This document shows positions 13,020-24,586 of a stretch of DNA of 64,000 nt, in pieces. The stretch comes from Sipunculus nudus (taxonomy: Eukaryota > Annelida > Sipuncula > Golfingiida > Sipunculidae). The DNA lies in contig CM049318.1 in NCBI GenBank assembly GCA_026874595.1, positions 58,254,250 through 58,318,249 of the forward strand, given 5' to 3'. How positions within the stretch are numbered: the first letter of the stretch is position 1; every line of letters begins with the position of its first letter. The position numbers were made by a program, and so were the translations under genes. The notes beneath the pieces are model-generated. The model had not been told where the DNA came from, searched no databases, and saw only the letters and a program-made list of their open reading frames with translations.

Positions 13020-14440
13020 GAGTGTTAACTTAAACCATGTGTCAGAGAGGACTTTCTGCTCTGCGTGGTCACCTTGAACATGGGTTAAAGTAAACATTGT
13101 TCTTGGAGTGGTCATCTTGGTCATTAGTAAAAGTTGACATTGTTGTAGAGGTGGTCACCTAGACCATGTGTGAGAGTAGACATTGTCCTTTCAGTGGTCA
13201 CTCTGTCCGTGTGTAAATGTGGACAATTTACTTGAGGTCACCTTGACCATGTTTTAGAGTGGATATTGTTCTTCGGGTAGTCACTTTGACCATGTGTCAA
13301 CGTGTTCTTTTGGAGGTCTTACTTGGAGTAATTACTTTGACCTTGTGTCAGAGTGGACATTATTCTCAGAGTGGTCACCATGACCATGTGTCGGAGTGGA
13401 CATTGTTCTTTGAGTGTTCACTCTGTCCATGTGTTAGAGTGGACATTGTTCTTTGGGTAGTCACTTTGACCATGTGTCAGAGTAGACATTATTCTCAGAA
13501 CGGTCACATTGACAATGTGTTGGAGTTGACATTGTACTTGGGATGGTCATCTTAACCATAAATCAGAGTGGGCATTGTTCTTTGAGTGGTCACTTTGTCC
13601 ATGTGTTAGAGTGGACATTGTTCTTCGGGTAGTCACTTTGACCATATGTCAGAGTGGATTTCTTTCTTCGTGTGTTCAGCTTGATGAGGTATCAGAATGG
13701 GCAATATTATTGGAGTGGTCATCTTGTCCATGTATCCGAGTGGACAATATTCTTAAAGTGGTCACCTTGACCATATATCAAAGTGGACATTGATCTTGGA
13801 GTGATTAGTTTGACCTCGTGTCTGATACGATATTAATCTTGGAGTAATTAGCTTGGCAATGTGACAAAATTGACATTGTTTTTGGAGTAATTACTTTGTC
13901 CATGAGTCAAAGTGGACATTGCTTTTAGAGTTATTATCTTGGAGTAATTAACTGTGTCAAACTTGACAATGTTCTTGAGGTATTCACCTTGACAATGTGC
14001 TACAGTTAATATTGTCTTTTGGAGTGGTCACCTTGACCATTTAATAAAGTGGACATATTTTTTGGATTGGTCACCTTCGCCATGTGTCAGAATGGACATT
14101 GTTCTTTTTGTTGTCACCTTGACCATGTGTCAAAGTGGACATTGTTCTTGAGATGGTCACTGTGACCATGTTTTAAAGTTAACATTGCTTTTGGAGTGGT
14201 CACCTAAATCATGTGCCAGACTGTACATTTTTTAGGTGGACATTGTACTTGGGGTGGTCATTTGACCATAAGTCAGAGTGGACATTGTTCTTTGAGTGGT
14301 CACTCTGTCCATGTGTTACAGTGGACATTGTTCTCATATTGGTCTCCTTGACCATGTGTTGAGTGGACATTGTTCTTTGATTAATCATCTTGGATAATTC
14401 TCAGACTGTGAGTTGTTCTGGAAGTGGTCAGTGTATATAC
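13020..14440. repeat. 43-bp satellite array with nuclear-receptor-like palindromes
   Basis: About 32 degenerate units of 43 bp; for example GGACATT at 13441 and AGACATT at 13484 are one unit apart. The unit order is GTCAGAGTGGACATTG, TTCTTGGAGTGGTCACC, then TTGACCATGT. Perfect GGTCAnnnTGACC inverted repeats occur at 13236-13248, 13373-13385, 13760-13772, 14026-14038 and 14155-14167, and many other units have one or two mismatches. Because 43 is not a multiple of 3, open frames here (13259-13555, 13575-13793) cycle through three translations of the unit and are not taken as genes. Confidence 0.85.
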
Positions 14441-15074
14441 AAAAATAAAGACAATTATGATAGACTTGTTCTTCCTAACAGAAAGCATAAAACGAAACAT
14501 TAATGTTACATAGATATCTCAATGTTCCTTACACGTCGAGAATCAAGTAGGCAGTCATGTACAGTCAAAGAATCACGAACATACACATATGTTAATATAA
14601 AGTTTTGGTTATTTAAGGCGTGATATAACAGCAGTCTCCAAATGCTTGGTATATGGTACATATGTTTAGTCTTTTCAAAACTGAAAACTTTGCTAGTTAT
14701 CCTAATGTAGATTTTATACAATATAAACATTAAGGTTACCACACAAAAACGTATATTGCAGAATAATCGAAATCCAGCAACCAATGTTTCTTTTTTGTAT
14801 CAATTGTTTGAACAATTACTGCTCAGATGAAAATAGAAAATGCAAATATATTACGTGGTCTTCATAAAAGGGAATTATTAAGGGGTCATCATAAAATTGG
14901 AAAAAGAGTTTAATTTGAGTGGATTCTGATTAAGTAAACTTAGACATAACCTATGTATAACCACTTATTATTAGGAAGAGCTTAAGTAATTTTAAACAAC
15001 AGTAACTCTGTGTTGTGAAGACTTTTATTCTTCATCAGCAAAAAAAATATTTTATTTTGAGTTAATTAATTATA
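14441..15074. other. No recognisable feature
   Basis: This is AT-rich spacer between the 43-bp satellite and repeat family A copy 3. The longest open frame (- strand, 14506-14784) has no recognised motif and no convincing splice context. Confidence 0.4.
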
Positions 15075-15990
15075 TTTGAAACTCAGAATGAAAGAGATCA
15101 TTAACCCTAAAGTATGAACATTACAAGTCCTACAATAAGTTGGAATAAGTATATTTTATGGCAATTTGTCATGTTTTCTAGAATTAAATGCTATCTTTAA
15201 GATAACGACCCATTGTATAAACATGGTTTGGCCTTATCTGATTATTTATTCCTGTTTTAGCCACACATTGTTAATCATAAAACTCTGCGGTCGTATATCA
15301 CCAGGCACCTCATCGGTACGCCAAAAGGTCGGTCGCCCAAACGGAGATCTCATTGTTCCTGATTCTATCAGTTTCTTAGCCGTAACCATGAAGAGGCACC
15401 ATGTTTAAATTTATAACAAGAAAATGTAGTTTTTATACTCAGCTGCATGGTATATTAGAATTTGCATGATTCAACTCTGAGACTCACTGAAATACATGAT
15501 TCACCGCCATGCCTTATAATACCTCACTGATTTACAACAAGCCTTATCAACATGGACTTACCTTAACGACATGACAACTTACTCCTGCTCCCTAATTCTT
15601 TAGATCATTGTGAACACTTAGTTGTTCTTTTATTCTGAAAAGACAACCGCAAATTGCATGTTAAGCATGTTTGTGGACTCCCATTTAAGGGTTCCACTAG
15701 TTTAACATATCTCCCCTAAATATGATCCCACATGAGTTAACTTTGTCAAAAATGCCAAATATAATAGGATCAATTACATCTTTACTTATGTCTTATACGA
15801 TCTTTTATGCAGCTATCAAAGCAGCGAGTCCTCAATAAGAAAAGTTTGTGGTGGTAGAGTAAATCATATCTTTTAGATCCGCCCAATGGTCGTTCGTCTG
15901 CACCGAGATCTATCTATGCTGTAAAAATTATCAATTTGTGATCAGTCCGATTTCAAGATTCAATCGTATGTTGTCCAAGTGGAGAGTTTT
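15075..15990. repeat. Dispersed repeat family A, copy 3
   Basis: Landmarks are GAAAGAGATCATTAACCC near 15089, GGCCTTATCTGATTATTTATT near 15231, GGTACGCCAAAAGGTCGGTCG near 15312, and a second half-unit CGCCCAATGGTCGTTCGTCTG near 15881. It is more similar to copy 1 (95-985) in its first half than to copy 2. Confidence 0.6.
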
Positions 15991-17319
15991 ACTGTACCCC
16001 CCATCCCCGTCATTATAAGGTCTGGTGCCATATTTTGTTAAAGCGATTCATGGTGATCATATTTCAAAACATTACCCCTCTTGAAAAGTGTCCAAAACGC
16101 TTGAAATCGACACTTTTATCAACTAACCTCGGTACATAATTTTGTGAAAATATATGGGTTAATGTCAAGGGATCACTCTACGAAACTGAAATGTGGAGAC
16201 ATATTTACTGCCAAATTCAGTCAGTGCTACCACTAAACCTAATTTTGATGTGGTAAATGCAGTAAGTTTAATTTCGAAACGTCATTTCAAATGTTTAACC
16301 TTCATATTTTAAATTGAAAAGTTTGAAATATAAAAAGTCATATAATTTTAAAACTTACTGTTATTTGGGATATATAGAGACAACTTTTGTCCTAACCATT
16401 AATTTGATGAGCCAAAAGGAATCAAAATGTTAATTTTGTCATTCAGCGTATTTCAAGTCTGAATGTGTACAATATTAAGTCACTTAAAATAATTAAATAA
16501 GTGATTCTTTGTCAAGAATAAGAGTGTAAATCAAATTAATTGAAGTAACAAATGTAATTTTTTACTTTCAATGTGAATTTTAAATAAATATAAATATAAA
16601 CATAAATATCAATATCCAAAGGCATATTATTTTAAAACGTTACTGTTGTTTTGGGTAGAAACAGGCTAATAAGTCCTAATGATCAATTTGCTAAAATAAT
16701 TTTGTCAATGCAGTCCCAAAGTCTTGTTTAAAATTTTAAAATTTACTATTTAAAGATAGATTACTGGATTAATTAAATATCATTTTGGATTAATTAAACA
16801 TCAAATAACTTTTATATTTTACGTATTAATTTGGCTTTCAGAGCTGAAGCACATCCGAATTTTGATGGGTCTATTCTACTAAAACGGCATGGGGGATTAC
16901 TTTATATATCTCTATATGAATAAGACCCGCTTTAATTTAAATGATTTGCTTAAACCCTGAATTTCAATTTTAAATAAAAAAATAAAATTAGTATATACAT
17001 TTACAGTTGTCATGACATTTTGCATGAGATTTTTATCTTGGTGAGGTAAGTCTTAAACATATACTGCTGGATAATCCATTTTCCCGTTTATATCCAAAAT
17101 TGTGCATTTAGCTTCTCTTATTTTTATTTGAAAACATTAATTAAAACTTCATTATTAAAGCCGATCCGTTTTACCCAATTGGCACGGACAAGTTTTACTG
17201 TTATATTGTGAAAAATAATATTACAAGCCTAAAGTAAAATATGATGAACAGAAACCAGTGAAAATGGTGTCATAACCATAAAGGAAACAGATATATGAGT
17301 TGTTTAAATAAGTGTATAC
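15991..17319. other. No recognisable feature (very AT-rich)
   Basis: This is low-complexity AT-rich sequence. Loosely repeated words (ATTTTGTCATTCAG / TTTTGTCAATGCAG, and TTAATTTAAAT-like tracts) suggest old tandem decay. There is no coding signal. Confidence 0.4.
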
Positions 17320-17735
17320 AGAAGAAATGCCAGCCGAAATATTAAAGTCATGCTGACTGAAGCACTAAATAATGGTCTCGAGCCTCTCTCAGATATAACA
17401 AACTTGTGCTCAATACGTGATGTGTATGCCTGGAATGAGGAAAATCTATGTATCCAGAGACTCAGTAAATACAGAAATGCTAGTAGAATGTCACACACAA
17501 TTGAAAAAAACCATAGTAAACGATAGGATGGTGGCCAAGGCCGAAACAGTGTTTCCGGTGAAAGGTTGGATGTTGAATAAACTATAAATAATGAACATGC
17601 ATATGTATGTCAATCAGGAAGGCAATGATATCAATACCAACTCTTATTCACATAGTAGCCTTGTGTCTGAGAATATATATACCTGTGCCTCTGAATGTGC
17701 CGATGATAACTCTGTTTATTGTATTTCTTTTTCAG
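17320..17735. repeat. Segmental duplication copy 2: intron 5' of the small exon
   Basis: Partner of 10140-10558. An open frame from about 17344 to a TAG at about 17524 could encode around 60 residues, including DVYAWNEENLCIQRLSKYRN. The corresponding stretch in copy 1 is frameshifted. I do not recognise the sequence, and it may be a decayed exon of the same gene family. Confidence 0.5.
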
Positions 17736-17846
17736 ATTATCCAGTCGACAACTTCACGAAGGCAGTACCCACCACAATTTCTAACCAAAACAGAACCCAG
17801 AACACAGATTCCATTGATACTACACCCAGATATAACCAAAATACTG
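17736..17846 (+). CDS. Small phase 1-1 exon, Ser/Thr/Asn-rich (copy B)
   Basis: A 111-bp open segment is bounded by TTTCTTTTTCAG and G|GTGAGT. It is phase 1 at both ends and the same length as 10559-10669. The product contains YPVDNFTKAVPTT and IDTTP. Sequons are NFT and NRT. The blocks TKAVPTT and IDTTP are shared with copy A, while the middle differs at most positions. Retention of length, frame and splice sites alongside many replacement changes fits either relaxed constraint or diversification of an extracellular linker. No domain family is recognised. Confidence 0.5.
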
Positions 17847-17989
17847 GTGAGTTGAACACTAACATTCTAGTTAAGGTCTAATTTGACACGACTAATTATG
17901 CTGACATGTTAATAAGGATTTCCTAAAATGCTAATGTCTTGAGGAAGAAAAATAGGATATTTAAAAGAGTTCTATAAGAAAATGTGAAA

Positions 17990-20720
17990 AACCTCAACCC
18001 AAGGGAAGGCTTTTTGCAAGATGTTATAATGGATGATGAGGAGGATCACGACGATAAAGATAATGATTAATTTTTTAAGTCTATTGATGTGATGTTAATG
18101 GTTACAGAGAACGAAAACCGAATATCAAACGGTTAATAAATTTTGTAAATCTTTACAAGAATGGTGTTTAGTCTTAAACATATGCATCTTAAAAGGTAGA
18201 TTATACTCTAACCAAAATGGAGGAATTTACATTCTGTTCCGCACTTGGAACGAGTGTCATTAATTATGTCATGTCATTGTTGGTACAGATATGTTCAAAT
18301 ATTTCACAGAATTCGAAGTCTTATATATAGATCTCTCTGACCACTTCATAATCTCAACTACTCTAAACATAAACCGGTTAAAGAGACACTCTCTTCGGGT
18401 TGAAATTTTTAAAAGAAAAACCATAGATAAAGAGAAAGGAAAATTAGCCACTCACTTTGTATGAGAAAAGGCAATGGTGTTACAAGTTTTACAAATCAAT
18501 TTTATATGAATGTCTGCAAAGACCCAAATATGCTGCTGATATAATGATGATGCTGTTGCAATATGTTTCAAACCCAACAGAATGAAATCAAGAACCAACC
18601 CGAAATTGTGAAAACATTAATATAATATTGCAAATCAAGAAAAATAAAAATATTTTAACAGATATAGGCTGACACATCAACCATCAGATTTGAGTATATA
18701 TATAAAATTCATGTGCACATAAACAAGTAATACAAAAAAGAAAAGCTACCGATCAATTTATGATATCAGGCTGTTTAAGAAATGAAATGTCACATCAGTG
18801 GAAATTAAGATATAAAAAAGTAATATATCAAAACAAGAATTGCACAAACACTTAATATTCAGATAAAACACAGCCCTTTGAATGTGACACTACAGAATTA
18901 TGTTTATCAGGACCTCTCACATATGGAATCTTACAGGATTCAGAACTTAACAGAGAAAAAAAACTCTGTAATTCTCAAGCTATTTTCTATTCATGTATGA
19001 ATTGGAAAACTACAGATAAAATTTAATAAATTGCATTAAAAAGGATATTTTGCAAAGTATTAAATAATAGGCTTAATAAATGGGCAGAAGAAGCAGCATA
19101 CTGGTTGAGGAGCAGGCAGGATTCAGGAGCCAGCGAAGCACTGTAGATAGTATGTTTTCTTTAATGACAGTTATTCGGAATTATATATCGAAACCTGAAG
19201 GAAGAATATATGAATTATTTGTGGAAATTGTTGAACATTTTAACAGAATAAACATAATAATTTAATGTATTTTCTATTTACAAATGGTGTAACATGAAAC
19301 TCCTTTAATATTATCCTCGATAATATTATTCTTTAACAAAAACAGTCTTACCTTGATATCTCCAGCATGAGACATGGACATGAAAAGATTGTATGATAAG
19401 ATCTTCGTTATTTATTATTTTTATGAATGAACTATATAATATGATAATACAATCTGGTCACCGCGGTATATCCTTCTCTGAGGAAATGTCAAAGTTATCT
19501 ATACTTATGTATACAGATATATTGTTTTACAAGGAGACACAGTTAGAAACCTTTGAAACAACATTAAAACTCTGATTTTCCTCTGTCACAGATATAGAAT
19601 GAAATTTAACCTTAAATTATAAAAAAGGTAATTGTATTCACAAATGATGCAAAACTGAAAAAAAAGTTGAAAAATGAAAATTCTTGGGTTGTGAAATTGA
19701 AGCAGTATAAATAACTCCGAACAGTTGTACAAAATGGTCTAAATGTCATAAATATCCAGCAAATCAAGCACAGAAGACAATAGGATTAATAAAGAAAAAT
19801 CATAATCAATACAAGTCCACATCTTTTAATCAGTTTTTACAATTTTGATATAAATGTTTTACCAGTCCTGACATAAGGAAATGGCCTATGGGAATAGGAA
19901 GAATGTAAAGACTTAGAAAGAATTTAAAAAATAAGTTTTTGTAAGTGAATGCAAAAACTTTGGGCTTATCAACTGCTTGAGTACTATGGAAATAGGAAGA
20001 ATGAAAAGACTTAGAAAGAATAAAAGAATAAGTTTTGTAAGTTTATGCAAAAACTGGGCTTATCAACTGATTAAGGTGAATGTGGAAGATTACCTTTCAA
20101 AATACATTGTATTACAATAATGATAAAATATTGGGTGAAAATATTGACCATGCCCGACAATAAAAAAACTTGTCAGATAGGCATATTATGGTTTTTACCG
20201 GTTAGATACAGCTCGTAGAATCAACTGGGTAATAAAAGAAAAAAATATATCATGTTTATTTATGGATTTGGTTTTGCCTGGATAATTCAGTAAATATAGG
20301 ATGTAAATGTATTCTTATACATGTTCTAGCAAAGAGTTCATGAAATGGGTAAACATAATGGCATGAACAAATGCTCAGAATAAAAAACTGCAAAGTTATA
20401 TGCGGTACAAATCCTTGCTGGAACCAGAAAAGTATTTGACCCGTGTACAAAATATGAAACACAGACTACGTTTGTCCAGAATAAGATGTTCACAACATGT
20501 CCTATAAGGTAAAATAGAAAAAAAGACATAACATTCCAAACCAAACCGTTTATGCACTCTTTGTGGGTGAATGTAATTGAGGAAAAAAGAAACTTGATCA
20601 TTAAATACAATTTATGTGATAAACTGAGAAGAAAATATCTAAGTGATTACATTTTTCGAAACAATAAGTTTAGATTTATTCAGCTGATGTCAAGCAAAAA
20701 TATTTATACAATGTAAAATC
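17990..20720 (+). mobile_element. Decayed LINE (non-LTR retrotransposon), copy 2, more complete at the 3' end
   Basis: This copy covers the C-terminal part of an APE-type endonuclease at 18260-18460 (VGTDMFKYFTEFE, then LSDHFIISTT with the SDH motif), the linker, and reverse transcriptase at 19020-19720. RT pieces include EEQAGFRSQRSTVDS near 19107, GHRGISFSEEMS near 19459, and a degenerate YTDI where YADD is expected near 19509. A C-terminal tail lies near 20520-20710 (NVIEEKRNLIIKYNLCDKLR). Stops and frameshifts abound. A local ~100-bp duplication near 19885-20075 repeats GGGCTTATCAACTG. The element ends just before a (TA)n tract, a plausible 3' terminus. Confidence 0.75.
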
Positions 20721-20723
20721 TTG

Positions 20724-20727
<4 letters not shown>

Positions 20728-20777
<50 letters not shown>
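20728..20777. repeat. (TA)n microsatellite
   Basis: About 24 uninterrupted TA dinucleotides, immediately 3' of the LINE copy 2 tail. It may have grown from the element's 3' terminus. Confidence 0.9.
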
Positions 20778-20778
<1 letters not shown>

Positions 20779-20971
20779 AACATATACCTAAATATTCCTG
20801 GTGTTTTTTGAATAAATATAAAAAAATCATCATGTCATAATGTGCATAAACAATTTAAACGTTTAAGTCTAACTTATAAGCAACACCTGCGAGCAGGTTG
20901 TTTCGTGAGTCTACAAATAGTTGGCACTTTACAAATATATTCGCAATATTTTTTTGATTCTTTGGAATATA

Positions 20972-21621
20972 TGTCAGAGCTCTCTAACAATGACATAATG
21001 ATCAACAGCACCCGTGAATATCGCTCCAGTGAATATGGCACTATACGCCGATAGTGCGTTTATTCGATCGGGCCTACAACACATGCACAGTCGTACGGCT
21101 CCAATCTGCCAAACGTTCAGCAGGCTTCCTCCAAGCGTGGTCCCTTGAATCAGTTCTCTCACCTTCAGGACCACCGTGTCCTGATGCAGGCATACAGTCC
21201 TATACACTCCTTATTTTGCAGGTCTTGACAGCGTGAGCTTTCCAAGATGGAATCTCACTGACCTGTTGCCTGCCCGATGGTCCGGCCCACACCGGGGAGA
21301 TATCTAAACACCTGGAAAATAATCTCCCATTTTCCCGACGAATTAATAGCGGTTATATACCCGCAACGAAGGTCTTAGCCCCAGGTTTCTGTAGGCTGAC
21401 TCTTGTCGACTGCCATGCTTGCCCAGTCCCCGACACTGAAGAGAAGAGACTTCGTTCCGCTATCGTTATCGTCAAAACAGGCCAACACTTGCCTCTTAAG
21501 TTCCCGCCATTCCCAGACCAAGCTCAAACGCGCGCCCACGACAAAGAAAGAACCTGAATCAAACCTGTTACCGTTAAACTAGCTTGGCAAACCCCCCCCC
21601 CCCTTACGAAGAAAATTTACA
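20972..21621 (-). mobile_element. Solo-LTR-like segment, - strand orientation
   Basis: This ~650-bp segment is clearly GC-richer than its surroundings. It starts TGTCAGAGC and ends TTTACA, so it has TG...CA termini on either strand. Read on the - strand it carries a TATATAA box (complement near 21351-21357) and an AATAAA signal (complement near 21059-21064), in the order expected of an LTR. The flanks ATATA (20967-20971) and GTATA (21622-21626) could be a target-site duplication with one mismatch. There is no internal coding region beside it, hence solo. A second copy would be needed to prove it. It shares no obvious sequence with the LTR-like region at 27701-27987. Confidence 0.45.
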
Positions 21622-21964
21622 GTATATTCTTATCACCTCTTAAGAAAATACCTCCCTAAATTTAATCTAATACAAATGTATTACAAACAATCATATCAGA
21701 AATATGTTTACAAAACATGAAGTCTTAGTTTTCTTAGTAAAATTTTCCACCCGCCCAAAGACTAAAGTTTCTACAATGTATGCTGAAAATAAGTTTAAGA
21801 ATTAACTTGAAAAAAGGTTTCTTGCACCCATTGGCCACAAAGAAACCAACTTTTGGAGTTTCTCAAGTGTTTTGTCACATGTGTATATTAACAGAATAAA
21901 AAAGTGGAAACTTAAAATCAAGCAGCCAAAATTGTGCTTTCTCCTACAACGACCCCACATAATA

Positions 21965-21965
<1 letters not shown>

Positions 21966-22014
<49 letters not shown>

Positions 22015-22460
22015 TAATAATAATAATAATCTGTATTATTAAAGCGCAAATTCCTTTGCATAAACGATCAAATGCGCTGTACAATAAAACAAGTAGATAT
22101 AAGGATATTAAACCGTTCCTGGAGTAAAATAATTGGGTTGTTGATGCTTATTGTGCCTTGAGTTAAAAGTAATATTTCCTAAAAAGGTTAGCAGGTAGTA
22201 CATTCCAGATTCGTTGGACAGATAGAGAGCAAAATAATGTTAAGTTCTGTACTTAGGTTCTATAAGGGGACCAGTGCCTCTTGAACGCAGTGTCCAAAGT
22301 CGAGAATAATGAGACATTTCCTTGATATACTGGAGCATGGTTGTGCAGAGCTTTGTGGACTAGAAAGGCCACCTTTATATATTCAGTCCGCGCCTGGATG
22401 GGGAGCCAGTGCAAAGGTTTGAGAATTGGTGTGGTTTCCTCCAATCAATTTGACCCGGAA
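21966..22460 (-). mobile_element. 3' end of an L2/CR1-like LINE
   Basis: On the - strand 22253-22444 encodes 63 residues ending at a stop. It contains TPILKPLHWLPIQART and then FLVHKALHNHAPVY, the well-known C-terminal segment of L2/CR1-type reverse transcriptases (LHWLPV-x-xR, hKALHG-xAP-x-Y). The 3' untranslated stretch carries the paired CAGCGCATTTGAT and TTGCGCTTTAATA words typical of these tails. It ends in an (ATT)n array (21966-22030 read on the other strand). The element is 5'-truncated at about 22460, as most LINE insertions are. Confidence 0.75.
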
Positions 22461-23990
22461 GTAATACGGTCAGCGACATTCTCGACATGCTGAAGTTTAT
22501 GTATATGGCATGTTTGTGAGAAGGGCATTACCTTAGTCTAGGCGAGATGTGACAAGAGAGGTGAAGTGCTCACTATAACAGCGCTTAGCTTTACTTATTT
22601 GTGTAATTGGTATTGCAAAATGAGAATGCAGCTAAGTGAGCCAGTCACCTCCTGTGCAAATCACCTCATTAGTATATGAAAAATTATGATTTAACCTGGT
22701 CATGATTATTTATCCATAAATAACCAACTACGATTATATTTTCAGCAGATTACATGGCTTAAATGCACATAACAGCATATCATACCTTAAAGGATCAGTT
22801 TTTTACATTTTAATGGATAAAATAAACAACTGCGGCCCTATGTTTCATTTATAAGCATCTATACTGAATATAAAACAAAATTCAAACATAAAGGGGTCAT
22901 TATCTGTTTTGTATGCCAAAAAACCACTAGCTGCACTAGCTGGAGGACTGGATTTGCTTAATTCTTTTTTACATCTTGTTTTTTACAAACACATGGTCAG
23001 GTTAATCCTGTTTAGTAATGATCAGCTAATTAGCTGAATAGGATAAAGGTAGGTACTACAGAGGAAGTCCAGCATCCGTACAGGAAGTGTACAGAGAGAG
23101 ATATCAAAAGAGCATGGCTTCTATGCAGCATACTGTTTGCCAAAGCAGTGCTCTTAACCAGCTATTGGTCTTTGGCACCAGAACAACTCCTGCTCAGGCT
23201 CTGTGGGATATGTAACGCTTTATCCGGCTGGTGACAAGGCCAGATGCAGCCCATGCAGTGGTTATTATTAGGTTACAGTTAATCATGCTGGTGCTCTACT
23301 CTGGGCAATGTTATATAATATGTGAGACTGGCCAGAGTATAAACTAAGAGTGCTGATCAGTCTAAACATTCAGCACTATGGACAGGTACATTTGCACAAC
23401 ATCATATCCAGCGGTGACTGCAAATACGAATATGTCTAAACATCAGAGAATTTAGATTCCGCAATTTTAATACTTTTATATACAGTAAGATCTCCTGAAA
23501 ACGGAATACTCAAATAAAAAAAACAGACCTGGGAATTACATTTTGGTAAATGTTACAAACTCCTCAATCTTACAACAACCATACTTTTTGCCCACAGAAA
23601 CCGCATTAAAAAATCATATATATTTTATTTTTACCAACCTTGGCCTGCAAAATCATGAAAAAGTCAACCTTCAAGGGCCTGCAGGGCGGGATAGGCTGTG
23701 GACCCCCCAGCACGGGGGCGGTTTCTGCCCCACTCAGAGCACAAGTGCATAAAAACACTTAGCAACCCCCTCATTTGATTATATGAGCAAATCAACAATA
23801 AAGTGCAACAAGCATTTGAAGTGATGTAAATAATTCCTTCGGACTATTTCACCTATTTCATGTCTTGATGAGTGAGAATAACTACTCTGTCAATGCTTTG
23901 CACAAGTTTTCTTTCCTTTGAGCATTTGAATAAAGGTATAGTTTGCAATTCTTGTATTGGATTTTGGCAATATTAAGGTTTGTCATCATG
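22461..23990. other. No recognisable feature
   Basis: This is mixed-composition sequence with no coding domain recognised on either strand. The short + strand frame at 23543-23752 lacks motifs. It could include remnants of mobile elements that I cannot place. Confidence 0.4.
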
Positions 23991-24125
23991 GCTGTAATCA
24001 TGATTACTTTTTTAATCTTAATCGAAATCGATTACATGAAATTATGTTGGTAATCGTTATGGTAATCGTAATCATTTACTTTTAAAGTAATCATAATCGT
24101 AATCGATTACATATATTGAGTAATC
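23990..24125. repeat. Degenerate TAATCG/CGATTAC repeat
   Basis: GTAATCGTAATC and its reverse complement alternate over about 130 bp and include the self-complementary GTAATCGATTAC-type core near 24094-24105. The tract lies about 100 bp beyond the truncated end of the LTR retrotransposon. Confidence 0.65.
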
Positions 24126-24232
24126 ACCCCATGTCTGGTACTTTCTGATTTTACTAATGATGTAGAGGTGAAACGTGGCTGGCCTGGCTGAGTTTACAAC
24201 ATTGGGCACTAAGCTAAGAGTTGCTTAATAAA

Positions 24233-24559
24233 TCACCCCAATATTTCTTGCTGAAATGGCTGGTGAGATAATGACATGGCCGTTGCTATGCCAAGTGCCT
24301 CGAGCTCGCAAGGCAGCCAGGTTACTTGGTGCATGCGTAACTTAGCGCTGAAATGGCCTGCCACTCGTGGTTTGCCATTGCGCGTGATGTACAAAGTTGC
24401 TCCTATGCCCCTGGGACGGGTAGCAGCGTCGGTAACTTCCCAGAGCTGGTCATCCGGATGAAGCAAATCAATTGATGCGCTCCGCGACAAGGCCCTCTGT
24501 GCCTTACTAAAACTAGACCTAAGCTCATCAGACCACAATATTTGTTCTTTAGATTCCAT
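24233..24559 (-). pseudogene. Retrotransposon RNase H fragment
   Basis: This 108-residue open segment continues the frame of the upstream protease-RT reading frame after one in-frame TAA at 24587-24589. Its start resembles the linker after the RT thumb (KEQILWSDELRSSF), followed by the first RNase H strand: VTDAATRPRGIGATLY, with the catalytic Asp in TDA. Then come AGHFSAKL and the CELEALGIA helix, with the conserved Glu. After about residue 95 the sequence no longer looks like RNase H and a stop follows. The second half of the domain, with the remaining catalytic Asp and His region, is therefore missing. It is a truncated, inactive remnant. Confidence 0.75.
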
Positions 24560-24586
24560 ACCTGCTATGGCGTCCTCTAACGGGGC

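Noticed and set aside
13259-13793. Two + strand open frames (98 and 72 codons) with repeating VVTLTMCQSG-like peptides
   Set aside because: They lie entirely in the 43-bp satellite, and the peptide repeat is the satellite read in rotating frames. There are no splice sites, no conserved Cys framework and no other coding evidence.
23120-23180. tRNA-like arm pattern around GCCAAAGCAGTGCTCTTAACC
   Set aside because: It resembles a tRNA anticodon arm on the - strand, but no A/B boxes or closing acceptor stem could be found.
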